DNA of 64,000 nucleotides from Cohnella rhizoplanae (GCF_948329515.1 NZ_CAOJCN010000001.1:822900-886899), one strand, 5' to 3'; shown: positions 54,500-64,000, counted from the stretch's first letter. Made by a program: numbers and translations. Notes: generated from the letters alone by a model not told the origin.

Positions 54500-55003
54500 A
54501 TGTTCACGACGATCGCCAGCTTTGCGCAAGAATGGAAAAGGGAGGCGGATATGACGTCAGGATTGCTCGATGCCTTGACGGACGGGTCGTTGGACCGGCA
54601 AGTGGCCGAAGGACGTCGCACGCTTGGCGGGTTGGCCTGGCACCTGGTGACTTCCATTCAGTTCATGGGTTCTCTCGGACTCTCCATCGACGGCCTCGGC
54701 GACGGCGAAGGCGGAAGTGGAAAATATTCCGCCGTGGAGCTCGCTGCGGCCTATCGAACGATCAGCGACTCCTTCTTGGCGGCGATTCAGGCGCAATGGA
54801 CGGACGACGATCTGTCCGTCACGGTGCCGATCGCGGGGGAAGCATGGGAAAACGGCGCTTCGCTCCGATTCGCCCTGATGCATCAGGCGCATCACCGCGG
54901 GCAGATGACCGTCCTGATGCGCCAAGCCGGATTGCGTCCGCCCGGGCTGTACGGACCGACCTACGAGACCTGGATCGAGCAGGGCATGGCGCCTCGGGAG
55001 TGA
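54500..55003 (+). CDS. DinB-family four-helix protein
   Basis: 167 residues. The DinB/YfiT metal triad of histidines is visible: WHLVTS near residue 46 and HQAHHRGQ near residue 134. Family members are metal-dependent and often thiol transferases or stress-induced; the exact role is unknown. ATG at 54500 with GGGGGA, or 54494. Followed after 59 bp by a WYL regulator in the same direction, which may control it. Confidence 0.85.
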   Translation: MFTTIASFAQEWKREADMTSGLLDALTDGSLDRQVAEGRRTLGGLAWHLVTSIQFMGSLGLSIDGLGDGEGGSGKYSAVELAAAYRTISDSFLAAIQAQWTDDDLSVTVPIAGEAWENGASLRFALMHQAHHRGQMTVLMRQAGLRPPGLYGPTYETWIEQGMAPRE

Positions 55004-55062
55004 TTGTCTTACAATAGATTCGATCGAATAGCGCGACTGCAGATCGGGAGCGGGTTAACTCT

Positions 55063-56064
55063 ATGACAAAAGCGGACAATATGCTGTCGATTCTGTGGAT
55101 GCTCCGATCCGGCCGGCGCAAGACGGCGAAGCAGCTGGCGGAATCGCTCGACGTTCACGTGCGGACCGTCTACCGTTGCATCGATTCGTTATGCGCCAGC
55201 GGCGTGCCGGTCGTCGCCGATTCGGGTCCGAACGGCGGCTATACGCTCCTGAGCCGGTTCGCCGATTCGCCGCTCGTGTTCGACCCCGACGAGCAGAAGG
55301 GGCTTATCCACGCCGCTATCTTTGCCAGGGAAGCGGGTTATCCGCATTCGGATGCGCTGGAGCGAGCGACGGACAAGCTGAAGCGATACGCGAACGACAA
55401 GCAGCTGGACGCGCTAGAACGCCACGGCGCCGGGCTCTCGGTCATCTATCCGCCGATCGACGGCATCTATCAAGCCTATTTGCAGCTGCTGGAAGAGGCG
55501 GCGGGACAAGGCCGCACGCTGGAGATGGAATATGACAAAGGCAAAGGCGAGCCATCGCCTTCGCGCCTGTTCGATCCGTACGGCATCGTGTACTGGAAGG
55601 GAAATTGGTACGCCGTCGGGCGCTGCGGTTACCGCGAGGACGTCAGGAGCTTTCGGGTGGACCGCATACGCGGGCTGCGCGCGACCGATGCGCGTTTCGA
55701 ACGCCCCGCCTCCTTTTCGGCCAAGGATCATCTGCTCTCGCAACTGCTTAACGGCGACGCGGGACCGGACGCCTTCGAGACGGTCCGGATTCGCGCGCAG
55801 GAGCAAGTGCTCAGCGAGCTATGCCGGCATTGGCTATTCGGGCATGCCTTGACGGAACGTTTGCCCGAGTCGGCCACGTTTCGCCTGGAACGCTCGACGC
55901 TATACACCTATGTTCCCTATTTCCTCATGCCGTACGGAACCGCGCTGCATATCGAGTCGGAGCTGTTGGTCGGGCGAATGAGGCAAGCATGCGCTAAACT
56001 GCTTGCGCATTACGACGCCACGAAGCATATTCATTCAAACGATAGAGAGGAAGATAAACGATGA
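55063..56064 (+). CDS. HTH-WYL transcriptional regulator (YafY-like)
   Basis: 333 residues. N-terminal HTH_11 winged helix (MTKADNMLSILWMLRSGRRKTAKQLAESLDVHVRTVYRCID), a middle helical part, and a WYL domain (about 150-235) with DPYGIVYWKGNWYAVGRCGYREDVRSFRVDRI, the pocket Tyr/Arg set expected of a nucleotide-type ligand, plus a C-terminal WCX extension. Overlaps the next gene by 4 bp (ATGA). Confidence 0.92.
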   Translation: MTKADNMLSILWMLRSGRRKTAKQLAESLDVHVRTVYRCIDSLCASGVPVVADSGPNGGYTLLSRFADSPLVFDPDEQKGLIHAAIFAREAGYPHSDALERATDKLKRYANDKQLDALERHGAGLSVIYPPIDGIYQAYLQLLEEAAGQGRTLEMEYDKGKGEPSPSRLFDPYGIVYWKGNWYAVGRCGYREDVRSFRVDRIRGLRATDARFERPASFSAKDHLLSQLLNGDAGPDAFETVRIRAQEQVLSELCRHWLFGHALTERLPESATFRLERSTLYTYVPYFLMPYGTALHIESELLVGRMRQACAKLLAHYDATKHIHSNDREEDKR

Positions 56065-56363
56065 GCAAATTCGCCATGTTCGGCAAACTGACGGCCTATC
56101 CAGGCAAAAGGGAGGAGCTCGCCCGCATGATGCTGGAATCGGACGAGACGCTGACCGGGATGGAAGGCTGCATCTCCTATATCATCCATGCATCGGAGGA
56201 AAACGAGGACGATCTTTGGATTACGGAACTCTGGGTAGACAAAGAGGCGCATGCCGCTTCGCTGCAGAATGAGGCGGTGCGCGCGCTCATCGGACGATGC
56301 CGGCCGTTAATCGCGGATTTCGGCGGCATCAAGGTAAGACCGCTCGGCGGGAAAGGATTTTGA
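56061..56363 (+). CDS. Antibiotic biosynthesis monooxygenase (ABM) domain protein
   Basis: 100 residues, one ferredoxin-like ABM domain: FAMFGKLTAYPGKREELARMML, GCISYIIHASEENEDDLWITELWVDKEAH and LIADFGGIKVRPLGG. Family proteins are cofactor-free quinol monooxygenases or simply ligand binders. ATG overlaps the WYL stop; AGAGAGGAAG precedes it. Probably the target or cofunctioning partner of that regulator. Confidence 0.88.
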   Translation: MSKFAMFGKLTAYPGKREELARMMLESDETLTGMEGCISYIIHASEENEDDLWITELWVDKEAHAASLQNEAVRALIGRCRPLIADFGGIKVRPLGGKGF

Positions 56364-56554
56364 AGGATTTGATGATGCGCGTTTAGCGAAGTCCTGGATG
56401 GATCCCCGTATGAACCGTCTATCATTTTTCTTCTATTGAACGGGAAGAGACGCCGATCTATGATAGCTATAGAATCGAACGCGGCAGCGACGGCAGCCTC
56501 AAGGCCGGTCGCGGCGTCATCGAAGGCGGTCATCTCGAACCGGGAGGCGGTAAA

Positions 56555-58621
56555 ATGAAAATGCGCAACGGGGCGATCTTGGCCCTGCTTGTCATGACGG
56601 TATTAAGCGGATGCAAAAACGGCGGGGAAAACCTGACGCCGGAGCCGACGCCCGAACCTACGGCGGAGGACGCGATCGCCGCCTACCTGGCGGAGTGGCG
56701 GCAGCTCGATTATGCGGGCATGTACGCGATGCTGACGCCCGACGCCAGGAGCAAGCTGACAGCCGAGCAGTTCGCCGAACGCTACGGGAAAATTTACGAG
56801 GGCATCAAGGCGGACAAGCTCGAGGTCGAGAACGTATCTCCGGCGCTCGCGAGCTCGCCTGCCGATGCGACGGGAACCGCTGGGCCGGTCGTGCAGAAAT
56901 TCCAGTATGAGGTCGATATGGATACGGTTGCCGGACCGCTCGCGTTCAAGCACGAAGGTACGGCCAGGAAAATACAGGACGGAGAGACGCAGCAGTGGCG
57001 GATCGACTGGGACCCGTCGATGATCTTCCCCGATATGGAGGAAGGGGACAAGGTACGCGTACAGACGCTGGCCTCCGAACGGGGCGAGATCGTCGACCGC
57101 ACGGGCGAAGGGCTGGCGGTCAACGGCACGGCGCCGCAGCTCGGCATCGTCCCCGGACAGCTCGGCGAGGAACCCGCGGCCGTCAAGGCCCAGGTGGCCA
57201 ACAAGCTGGGCATCACCGTGGCGGACGTCGACCGCAAGCTCGGCGCGTCGTGGGTGAAGCCGGAGCTGTTCGTCCCGATCGGCATCGTGGACGAAGCCGA
57301 CATGGATGCGTTTCAGAACGCGCCGGGCGTCGTCTTCCAGCAGAAGAAGCTGCGCGTCTACCCGCTCGGGGAAGCCGCGGCGCATCTGACCGGCTACGTC
57401 GGGGAGATCAATGCGGAGCAGCTCGAGCGACTCAAGGACAAGGGCTACAAGACCGGAGACATGATCGGTAAAGCCGGGCTGGAGCAGGTGCTCGAGGATA
57501 AGCTCAGAGGAACGGACGGGGTCGTCGTGGCCATCGAGGATTCGGGCGGCCAGCGCAAGGCGGTTCTGGCGGAGAGACCGGCGGTGCCGGGCACGTCATA
57601 CCAGCTTACAATAGACGCAGGGTTGCAGAAGACGATCTATGAGGAGATTAAGGCCGACGCCTCCTCGGCGGCCGCGATCGAGCCCAAGACAGGCGAGGTG
57701 CTGGCGCTGCTCAGCAGTCCGTCCTACGACCCCAACGCCTTCGCGCGCGGACTGTCGAACAAGCAGTATGCGGCCTGGAACGACGATCCGCGGCATCCGT
57801 TCCTGAACCGGTTCTCCAAAGGCTACGCCCCGGGCTCCTCCTTCAAGATCGTCACGGCCGCGATCGGCGCGGACGCGGGCACCCTGCATCCGGAGGAGGC
57901 GGTGGCCATCTCGGGTTTGAAGTGGACCAAGGACGGCTCATGGGGCAGCTACTACGTGAAGCGGGTCCATGCGGTGAATCCAGTCGATCTGTCCAAGGCG
58001 CTCGTCTATTCGGACAATATCTACTTCGCCCAGGCGGCGCTCGCGCTGGGTAAGGAGAAGTTCGCCGAGGCGGCCGCGAAGTTCGGCATCGGCGAAGCGA
58101 TCCCGATCGCCTACCCGCTCGCCGAGTCGCAGCTGTCGAACAAGGGCATTAAGAGCGAGATCCAGCTCGCGGATTCGGGCTACGGGCAAGGCGAGGTGAG
58201 CATGACATCGCTCCATGTGGCGCTGGCGTTCTCCGCGATCGTGAACGGCGGCGATATCGCCTATCCGCGGTTGACGCTGGAGGCAGACCCGCAGACGCCT
58301 CCGGCTTGGAAGGAAGCCGCGATGACGCCGGAGACCGCGGAGCTGCTGAAGAAGGATCTCGTGCAGGCGGTCGCAAGTCCCGAAGGCGTCGGTCACGGCG
58401 CATATATCCAGGGCGCGGCCATCGCAGGCAAGACGGGGACGGCCGAGCTCAAGGCGAGCAAGGGCGCCGAGGGCGAAGAGAACGGCTGGTTCGTCGGTTT
58501 CGACGCGAACGATCCCCGGCTGCTTTTGTCCGTCATGATCGAGAACGTCCGGGGACGCGGAGGCAGCGGGTATGTCGCGCCGAAGGTCAAACGTATTTTT
58601 CAGCAAGCGATGAGAGGCTAA
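56555..58621 (+). CDS. Lipoprotein penicillin-binding protein (class B transpeptidase, MecA_N type)
   Basis: 688 residues. Lipobox VLSGC with lipid-modified Cys20, then a NTF2-like MecA_N domain (about 38-150), PBP dimer domain (about 160-330) and transpeptidase domain (about 345-688). Active-site motifs: SSFK (Ser428, Lys431), SDN (486-488) and KTG (626-628). The whole resembles B. subtilis PbpC (PBP3) and staphylococcal PBP2a, which are low-affinity PBPs, so it may contribute to beta-lactam tolerance. GGGAGGCGG precedes ATG 56555. Confidence 0.94.
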   Translation: MKMRNGAILALLVMTVLSGCKNGGENLTPEPTPEPTAEDAIAAYLAEWRQLDYAGMYAMLTPDARSKLTAEQFAERYGKIYEGIKADKLEVENVSPALASSPADATGTAGPVVQKFQYEVDMDTVAGPLAFKHEGTARKIQDGETQQWRIDWDPSMIFPDMEEGDKVRVQTLASERGEIVDRTGEGLAVNGTAPQLGIVPGQLGEEPAAVKAQVANKLGITVADVDRKLGASWVKPELFVPIGIVDEADMDAFQNAPGVVFQQKKLRVYPLGEAAAHLTGYVGEINAEQLERLKDKGYKTGDMIGKAGLEQVLEDKLRGTDGVVVAIEDSGGQRKAVLAERPAVPGTSYQLTIDAGLQKTIYEEIKADASSAAAIEPKTGEVLALLSSPSYDPNAFARGLSNKQYAAWNDDPRHPFLNRFSKGYAPGSSFKIVTAAIGADAGTLHPEEAVAISGLKWTKDGSWGSYYVKRVHAVNPVDLSKALVYSDNIYFAQAALALGKEKFAEAAAKFGIGEAIPIAYPLAESQLSNKGIKSEIQLADSGYGQGEVSMTSLHVALAFSAIVNGGDIAYPRLTLEADPQTPPAWKEAAMTPETAELLKKDLVQAVASPEGVGHGAYIQGAAIAGKTGTAELKASKGAEGEENGWFVGFDANDPRLLLSVMIENVRGRGGSGYVAPKVKRIFQQAMRG

Positions 58622-58700
58622 GCACGAACCCTTCGCCGCGCACGTTTTCGATGGAGAGGACGGGATCCGTATTTTTGCGGATGCGGTACATAAGGGGGCC
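58620..58700 (-). pseudogene. Remnant of an OmpR-type winged-helix domain
   Basis: Read on the minus strand, this gap encodes MYRIRKNTDP...VRGEGFVL with no stop, which is the last 24 or so residues of a response-regulator DNA-binding domain (normally YRIRKKI...VRGVGYRL). The rest of the gene is missing and the stretch runs into the PBP stop. Likely a decayed regulator. Confidence 0.55.
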
Positions 58701-58736
58701 AGGTTGTGAATCGCTCAAGAATCGGGGGATACGGAA

Positions 58737-59693
58737 ATGAAAATCATCGTGCTGGACGGTTATACGCTTAATCCGGGCGATCTGTCCTGGAGCGGATTCG
58801 AACGTCTCGGTCAGGTAGAGGTCTACGATCGGACAAAGCCCGAGCTGGCGGAGGAAAGGGCGCGCGACGCGCGCATCGTACTCACCAACAAGACGCCGGT
58901 CCGCGCGGAGCTGCTGTCAAAGCTGCCGGCGCTGGAATATATCGGGGTGCTCGCGACGGGATACGACGTGGTCGACGTGCGAGCCGCAGACGAGCGAGGC
59001 ATCGCGGTCACGAACGTGCCCGGCTACGGAACCGACTCCGTCGCGCAGTCCGTGTTCGCGCTGCTGCTCGAGCTGTGCCAGCATGCCGGACTCCACGATC
59101 GTTCCGTCAAGTCCGGGGACTGGGCCAAGGGGCCGGACTTCAGCTACTGGAAAACGCCGCTGACGGAGCTGAGCGGCAAGACGATGGGCATCGTCGGCTA
59201 CGGCCGGATCGGGGAAGCGGTGGCGCGCATCGCGCATGCCTTCGGCATGAAGGTCGCCGCCTACAAGCGGCATCCGGACGGGCCGCCTCCCTTCGCGGGC
59301 TTCGAATGGACGGCGCTGCCCGTGCTGCTGGAAAAGTCGGACGTCGTAAGCCTGCACTGCCCGCTCACGGAGGATACCGTGGAGCTGATTAACCAAGACA
59401 GTCTCGCGCGTATGAAGCGGTCCGCCTTCTTGATCAATACGGCGCGCGGCCGCCTCATCGCGGAGCAGGACCTCGCGGATCGCCTGAATGCCGGCGGCAT
59501 CGCGGGAGCCGGGTTGGACGTACTCTCCGCTGAGCCGCCGCCCGCCGACCATCCGCTCCTGACGGCCGCCAACTGCATCATTACGCCGCATCAGGCATGG
59601 GCGACGCAAGAGGCGAGGGAGCGGCTGATGGCCGCAGCGGTCGCTAATCTGGAGGCGTACCTGGCGGGGCAAGCGATCAATCGCGTTGTTTAA
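58737..59693 (+). CDS. D-isomer 2-hydroxyacid dehydrogenase
   Basis: 318 residues. NAD(P) motif GIVGYGRIGEAVARIA, catalytic Arg (NTARGRLIAEQDL), Glu (SAEPPPADHPL) and His (TPHQAWAT). It resembles glycerate / hydroxypyruvate reductases in length and spacing. Start ATG 58737 with GGGGGATA. Isolated gene; no clear terminator. Confidence 0.92.
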   Translation: MKIIVLDGYTLNPGDLSWSGFERLGQVEVYDRTKPELAEERARDARIVLTNKTPVRAELLSKLPALEYIGVLATGYDVVDVRAADERGIAVTNVPGYGTDSVAQSVFALLLELCQHAGLHDRSVKSGDWAKGPDFSYWKTPLTELSGKTMGIVGYGRIGEAVARIAHAFGMKVAAYKRHPDGPPPFAGFEWTALPVLLEKSDVVSLHCPLTEDTVELINQDSLARMKRSAFLINTARGRLIAEQDLADRLNAGGIAGAGLDVLSAEPPPADHPLLTAANCIITPHQAWATQEARERLMAAAVANLEAYLAGQAINRVV

Positions 59694-59938
59694 AAGATAC
59701 TCTAGTGCAGCCTCGGCGGATCAACATCGCGGGTACGGCTTCGATCTAGGCGACGGACGGCTTCACCGGCCTCCGTACGGCGGTAAGGGATGGGGCATCC
59801 GCCCAAGATCTGGCCGGGATACGTATAGACCGATACCGCCGCCTCGGTCCCATGTCAGCAATCGAGAAGAAACGCCGTCTTGCTCATCATGGTAGACTGA
59901 GAACGTCCGCAATGGAAACCATGAACGGAGGAAACGGT
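59694..59938 (+). other. 245-bp gap without recognised genes
   Basis: GC-rich and partly ORF-open in more than one frame, without a convincing start. No hairpin or repeat was seen except the ribosome site for the next gene. Confidence 0.4.
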
Positions 59939-60322
59939 TTGAAGCTATCGCATGTACGTCTGCTGGCGCCGAATATCCATGAATGCTTTTTGTTTTACCG
60001 CGACACCCTCGGACTCGAGGTCCGATACGGGGATGAAACGACGCCGTTCGCCGAGTTCGCGACCGGCGACGTGAGCTTCGCGCTCGAGCCGCCGATGGCT
60101 GGCGACCCGGCGGAGAAGAGGCAGCAGGCGCAGCCCTTCAGCGGCCGCGATCAGGTAGCGCTGGTTTTCCGCGTGGAGGACGTCGACGCCGTCTACGAAG
60201 ATCTGCGCGCGAAGGGCGTTCCGTTCGTTCAACAGCCGCGCGATACGCCGGAATGGGGACATCGGGTCGCCTATCTCCGCGATCCCGCCGGCAACGTGAT
60301 CGAGCTGAACCAGGGGATTTAA
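59939..60322 (+). CDS. VOC (glyoxalase/dioxygenase-fold) protein
   Basis: 127 residues, two beta-alpha-beta-beta-beta modules: LSHVRLLAPNIHECFLFYRDTLGLEVRYGDE and QVALVFRVEDVDAVYEDLRAKGVPF, end module YLRDPAGNVIELNQ. Metal-site His5 and Glu near the end fit a VOC metalloenzyme. TTG at 59939 follows GGAGG at 7 bp. Substrate unknown (glyoxalase, resistance or dioxygenase). Confidence 0.88.
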   Translation: MKLSHVRLLAPNIHECFLFYRDTLGLEVRYGDETTPFAEFATGDVSFALEPPMAGDPAEKRQQAQPFSGRDQVALVFRVEDVDAVYEDLRAKGVPFVQQPRDTPEWGHRVAYLRDPAGNVIELNQGI

Positions 60323-60345
60323 ATTTAATGTGGTTAATCGTAAAC

Positions 60346-60385
60346 GAGCATGCGGACGGCTACAGCGTCCTGCATGCTCTTTTTC
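60346..60385 (+). terminator. Terminator of the VOC gene
   Basis: GAGCATGC with GCATGCTC and GGACG with CGTCC inside, followed by TTTTTC. Confidence 0.9.
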
Positions 60386-60404
60386 TTGCGCCGTCCTACA
60401 ATCC

Positions 60405-61289
60405 TCACTTGACCAACCCGATAAAGGCATGCGCCGCGCTGGACAGCGGCATATTTCGCATCGTTAATAATCCGACATGCGAGGGAGGAAGCGGGACTTC
60501 CAGCTTCACCTCGAACAGGGATCCCTCCTCGAGCTCCTTGGACACGAACTCCCGCGTTACATAAGAGATGCCGAGACCGCGCCGCGCGAACTCGATGAGC
60601 AGGTCGACGCTGCCGACCTCGATCTCCGGCTTGATCGAATAACCGTAGCTCTGGAAGAGCTCGGCGATCGTCATCCGCGCGCGGCTGTTGCGCGAGAACA
60701 GAATGATCGGATACTGAAGGAGCGCTTCGAGAGAGAGCACCTCGTGCTTCAGCGCCGCATACCTGGCGCCGGCGACGAAGCAGTCCTGCAGCTGGAAGCT
60801 CTCCGTCACCTGGAGCTGCGGATCGACGATCGGCATGCGCACGACGCCCAGATCGATCCTGCCTTCCTTCAGAAAGGTAATGACCTCCGGCGTCGTACCG
60901 TGGTTCAGATGCAGCTTCACGCCGGGATGGCGCTCATGGAACTGCTCCAGATACGGAAGCACGTAATGCTTGAACAGGGAATCGCTGCCGCCGATCCGCA
61001 GCTCTCCGCTGTCCAGATTTTTAAGCGCGGCCATTTTCTCCTCCGCGAGCGAGATTAGAATCTGCGATTGCTCGATGTAGGAATAGAGTACAGAGCCTTC
61101 GGGCGTGAGCTCGACGCCCTTGGAGTTGCGGTAGAAAAGCGCGACGCCGAAGTTCTCCTCCAGCTGCTTGATCGCGTGACTCACGCTCGGCTGCGTTAGA
61201 TACAGCGTTTTGGCCGCCTGCGTCAGACTCCCCGTTTTCGCCGCCCAATAGAACACCTTGTACAGCTCATAATTGTTACCCATAGACAT
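60405..61289 (-). CDS. LysR-family transcriptional regulator
   Basis: 294 residues. N-terminal winged helix (YKVFYWAAKTGSLTQAAKTLYLTQPSVSHAIKQLEE) and periplasmic-binding-like effector domain (from ELRIGGSDSLF), with LNHGTTPEVITFLKEGRIDLGVV. AGGAGATATAG precedes ATG 61289. Divergent from zwf, 114 bp away, so it may regulate zwf or respond to a central-carbon metabolite. No clear T-N11-A box was fixed. Confidence 0.93.
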   Translation of the reverse strand: MSMGNNYELYKVFYWAAKTGSLTQAAKTLYLTQPSVSHAIKQLEENFGVALFYRNSKGVELTPEGSVLYSYIEQSQILISLAEEKMAALKNLDSGELRIGGSDSLFKHYVLPYLEQFHERHPGVKLHLNHGTTPEVITFLKEGRIDLGVVRMPIVDPQLQVTESFQLQDCFVAGARYAALKHEVLSLEALLQYPIILFSRNSRARMTIAELFQSYGYSIKPEIEVGSVDLLIEFARRGLGISYVTREFVSKELEEGSLFEVKLEVPLPPSHVGLLTMRNMPLSSAAHAFIGLVK

Positions 61290-61366
61290 GGTCTATATCT
61301 CCTGTGAAATATATTAATTACTTGTATGGCTTCATTTCGTATTATAGTGAAATTACAAAAAAGAAA

Positions 61367-61390
61367 CCAGAGCGGATCCTCGCTCTCTGG
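61367..61390 (+). promoter_or_regulatory. Hairpin just before the zwf ribosome site
   Basis: CCAGAGCG-GATCCT-CGCTCT(CT)GG forms an imperfect stem that ends next to the GGAAGGAG site. It lies just downstream of a possible -10 TATAGT (61343-61348) and could be a 5' RNA stabiliser or affect translation. Confidence 0.4.
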
Positions 61391-61403
61391 AAGGAGAAGG
61401 AAG

Positions 61404-62942
61404 ATGGAGCCGACTACCTTTGTATTGTTCGGGGCGACCGGAGATTTGGCCAAGCGCAAAATCTACCCCGCCTTGTATAACTTGTTCGTCCGCGGCAAGC
61501 TGCCGCAAGCCTTCTCCGTCGTAGGTCTGGGCCGAAGGGAATGGACCGACGAAGTATTCCAGGCCGCCGTCGAACGGTCGCTATACCAATTTTCCAGAAC
61601 CGAGCCGGCCGACGAAGCGCAGCTGAATGCGTTTTTGGAGGCGTTCCGGTACAGCGTGCTCGATATCGGCAAGGAGGAGGACTACCGGAAGCTGCTGGCG
61701 CTCGTCGAATCGCGCGAAAAAGCGCTCGACATGCCGCCGAACAGGTTGTTCTACCTGTCCGTCGGTCCCGAGCACTTCGAGCCGATCGCCGACAACATCC
61801 GCAATAGCGGATTGGGTTCGGCCAACGGCTGGAAACGCCTCGTCATCGAAAAGCCGTTCGGACACGATCTGAAATCGGCACGCGCGCTGAACGCCAAGCT
61901 TTCCGAATCGTTCGCAGAAGAAGAGATCTTCCGCATCGACCACTACCTCGGCAAGCCGGTCGTGCAGCGCCTCGAATCGCTGCAGCAGGCCAACCCGGTC
62001 ATTCAGGCGCTATGGACCAACCGCTACATCGCGAACGTGCAGATCACGGCGAGCGAATCGGTCGGCGTCGAGGAGCGGGCGGGCTATTACGATCACGTAG
62101 GCGCGATCCGCGACATGTTCCAGAACCACCTGCTGCAGCTGCTCATGATGGCTGCGATCCATCTGCCGTTCGACAGCACCTCCGAGAAGGTCCGGTTCAA
62201 GAAGAAAAAGATCATGGAGGCGCTCGTCCCCGTGCAAAGGGACGAAGTAAGCGCGCACCTGGTCCGCGGACAGTACGCTGCAGGCAGCATGGGCGGGAAG
62301 CCCGTCGCCGGTTACAAGGAGGAACCGGGCATCGCGCCTGACTCCAGGAACGATACCTTCATCGCCGCCCGATTGCGAATCGACAACGGCGACTGGCGCG
62401 GGGTTCCGTTCTACATCCGCACCGGCAAGCGCATGAACAAGAAGTCGACCCGCATCGTCGTCGAATTCAAGGAACCGCTGAAGCAGGCGTGGTCGCAGTC
62501 CGAGGACGGCGTAGCGCCGAACCTGCTCGTCATCGAGATCGGTCCCGGCGAGAGCATCACGCTGCGACTGAACAACAAAGAGCCCGGCGCGCACGGCGGC
62601 TTCAAGCCGATCCATATCGATCTCCATTCGACGCCTTCCGACTCGCCGGAAGCTTACGAGAACTTGATCGGCGACGCGCTGAAGGGCGATCCGACGTTCT
62701 TCGCGCATTGGGACGAGGTCGAGCTGTCCTGGGAATGGGTGCAGCCGGTGCTGGACGCCTTCGAGGCAGACGAGGTGCCGCTGCGCGAATACGCGGCGGG
62801 CAGCCGCGGACCCGCCGAGTCGGACGCCCTGCTGGCGGAGGACGGCTATCACTGGTGGTTCGACGACGAGAACGACGCTACGCCTAATTCCGAAGGAAAA
62901 GAAGGAGCAGATTATGCCTACAACGCAAACGCAAACCATTGA
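61404..62942 (+). CDS. zwf: Glucose-6-phosphate 1-dehydrogenase
   Basis: 512 residues, first step of the oxidative pentose phosphate pathway. Cofactor site [19 protein letters not shown], active-site signature RIDHYLGKP (with the catalytic His/Lys), and [21 protein letters not shown]. The end is acidic ([18 protein letters not shown]). ATG at 61404 follows GGAAGGAG. Its last 29 bp overlap the tkt start, giving an operon linking oxidative and non-oxidative branches. Confidence 0.97.
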   Translation: MEPTTFVLFGATGDLAKRKIYPALYNLFVRGKLPQAFSVVGLGRREWTDEVFQAAVERSLYQFSRTEPADEAQLNAFLEAFRYSVLDIGKEEDYRKLLALVESREKALDMPPNRLFYLSVGPEHFEPIADNIRNSGLGSANGWKRLVIEKPFGHDLKSARALNAKLSESFAEEEIFRIDHYLGKPVVQRLESLQQANPVIQALWTNRYIANVQITASESVGVEERAGYYDHVGAIRDMFQNHLLQLLMMAAIHLPFDSTSEKVRFKKKKIMEALVPVQRDEVSAHLVRGQYAAGSMGGKPVAGYKEEPGIAPDSRNDTFIAARLRIDNGDWRGVPFYIRTGKRMNKKSTRIVVEFKEPLKQAWSQSEDGVAPNLLVIEIGPGESITLRLNNKEPGAHGGFKPIHIDLHSTPSDSPEAYENLIGDALKGDPTFFAHWDEVELSWEWVQPVLDAFEADEVPLREYAAGSRGPAESDALLAEDGYHWWFDDENDATPNSEGKEGADYAYNANANH

Positions 62943-64000
62943 ACAGCTGTCCGTCGATACGATCCGCACGCTGTCCATCGACGCTATCAACGCGGCCAAC
63001 TCGGGTCACCCCGGCCTGCCGATGGGAGCGGCCCCGATGGCTTACGCCCTCTGGTCCGAACACCTGAACCACAACCCCGCGAACGCCAAATGGTTCAACC
63101 GCGACCGCTTTGTGCTGTCGGCAGGCCATGGCTCCGCCTTGCTGTACAGCCTGCTGCACCTGTTCGGTTACGGCGTGTCCATCGAGGACCTCAAGCAGTT
63201 CCGCAAGCTGAACAGCCTGACGCCGGGGCATCCCGAATACGGTCATACCGACGGCGTGGACGCGACGACCGGGCCGCTCGGACAGGGCGTGGCGATGGCG
63301 GTCGGCATGGCGATGGCCGAAGCGCATCTCGCCGCCAAGTTCAATCAGGCGGGCTTCCCGGTGGTCGACCATCATACGTACGCGCTCGTCGGAGACGGCT
63401 GCCTGATGGAAGGCATCTCGTACGAAGCGATGTCGATGGCCGGACACATGAAGCTGGGCAAGCTAATCGTGCTGTACGATTCCAACGACATCTCGCTGGA
63501 CGGCGCGCTTAACCTGAGTTTCGGCGAGAACGTGCAAAAGCGGGCGGAATCCGCGAACTGGCAGTACCTGCGCGTCGAGGACGGCAACGACCTGGCAGCG
63601 ATCTCCGCGGCCATCGCGGAGGCGAAGCGGCATGACGATCGGCCGACGCTGATCGAGATTCGCACGATCATCGGCTACGGCAGCAAGGCGGCCGGCACCA
63701 ACAAGGTTCATGGCAATCCGCTCGGGCTGGAGGAAGCCAAAGCGACGAAGCAAGTCTACGGCTGGCATTACGAGGAAGAATTCACCGTGCCGGACGAGGT
63801 CCGCTCGCACTTCGAGCTGCTGAAGCGGCAGGGAGCGGCAAAGGAATCCGTTTGGCAGAATCTGCTGGACGCTTACGGCGAAGCGCATCCGGCGCTGGGC
63901 GCCGAGCTCGGACGCGCGATCCGTGGAGAAGCGGCGATCGAGGACGCGGACATCCTCACGTTCGAGGCGGGCAAGTCGATCTCGACGCGCGTCGCGAGCG
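62914..64000 (+). CDS. tkt: Transketolase, cut by the right window edge
   Basis: 362 codons visible with no stop. Thiamine-diphosphate enzyme of the pentose phosphate pathway. [69 protein letters not shown] (the GDG diphosphate/metal motif) and [14 protein letters not shown] are present. ATG at 62914 follows AAGAAGGAGC and lies inside the end of zwf. Confidence 0.96.
   Translation, partial: MPTTQTQTIEQLSVDTIRTLSIDAINAANSGHPGLPMGAAPMAYALWSEHLNHNPANAKWFNRDRFVLSAGHGSALLYSLLHLFGYGVSIEDLKQFRKLNSLTPGHPEYGHTDGVDATTGPLGQGVAMAVGMAMAEAHLAAKFNQAGFPVVDHHTYALVGDGCLMEGISYEAMSMAGHMKLGKLIVLYDSNDISLDGALNLSFGENVQKRAESANWQYLRVEDGNDLAAISAAIAEAKRHDDRPTLIEIRTIIGYGSKAAGTNKVHGNPLGLEEAKATKQVYGWHYEEEFTVPDEVRSHFELLKRQGAAKESVWQNLLDAYGEAHPALGAELGRAIRGEAAIEDADILTFEAGKSISTRVAS

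Noticed and set aside
56440..56554. Coding-like stretch in frame with the PBP before its ATG
   Set aside because: No start codon with a ribosome site, whereas GGGAGGCGG is placed correctly before ATG 56555 and gives a proper lipoprotein signal.

Overview
The window looks like the chromosome of a GC-rich, endospore-forming Gram-positive of the Paenibacillaceae, probably Cohnella or a close Paenibacillus relative. This is inferred from strong AGGAGG-type ribosome sites, frequent TTG starts, GlpP/GlpK/GlpD glycerol genes, a YeeI-type YebC protein, meso-DAP dehydrogenase, DUF3231 and DUF2512 proteins, and a GH87 alpha-1,3-glucanase of the kind known from Paenibacillus. No rRNA or tRNA gene, insertion sequence, prophage or CRISPR array was recognised.

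Layout. 0-2.3 kb: edge of a small gene, an MsrA-MsrB fusion whose MsrB half lacks its catalytic residues, and an AraC regulator. 2.4-8.2 kb: a glycan-type locus with three glycosyltransferases, a GalE-like epimerase, a DUF1796 papain-like protein and small proteins of unknown function. 8.3-11.8 kb: response regulator, ABC exporter and sensor kinase. 11.9-14.8 kb: an MFS exporter and an unusual long PLP enzyme. 15-20.2 kb: yeeI, a paired YdcZ transporter, a membrane glycosyltransferase, a cupin, and a second DUF1796 / 127-residue protein pair paralogous to the one in the glycan locus. 20.4-30 kb: azoreductase, MFS pump with divergent MarR, RNase Z, selD-mnmH (selenium for tRNA), AraC regulator, proline dehydrogenase, and an SDR with divergent TetR. 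30.3-34.1 kb: a 1273-residue secreted alpha-1,3-glucanase. 34.2-41.4 kb: NIF3-like protein, MidA-like methyltransferase, DAP dehydrogenase and a type III polyketide cassette. 41.5-42.0 kb: a noncoding array of 52-bp palindromic repeats. 42-46 kb: the glpPK and glpD glycerol genes, each behind a terminator leader. 46-64 kb: housekeeping genes including a phosphoesterase, SelO, a K+ channel, pgi, a lipoprotein PBP, zwf and the start of tkt.

How it works together. Glycerol enters through GlpK and GlpD. Both transcripts start with the same sequence element overlapping the base of a terminator hairpin, which suggests GlpP antitermination, including of glpP itself. pgi, zwf and tkt link glycolysis to the pentose phosphate pathway. 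Several regulators have visible operators: two 19-bp sites between the MFS pump and MarR, a palindrome filling the tetR promoter spacer, direct repeats before the ABC operon, and a palindrome inside the ddh promoter. The best candidate for something undescribed is the duplicated DUF1796 / 127-residue protein module tied to glycosyltransferases. The GlpP leader pair, the 52-bp hairpin array and the degenerate MsrB domain are the next strongest leads.
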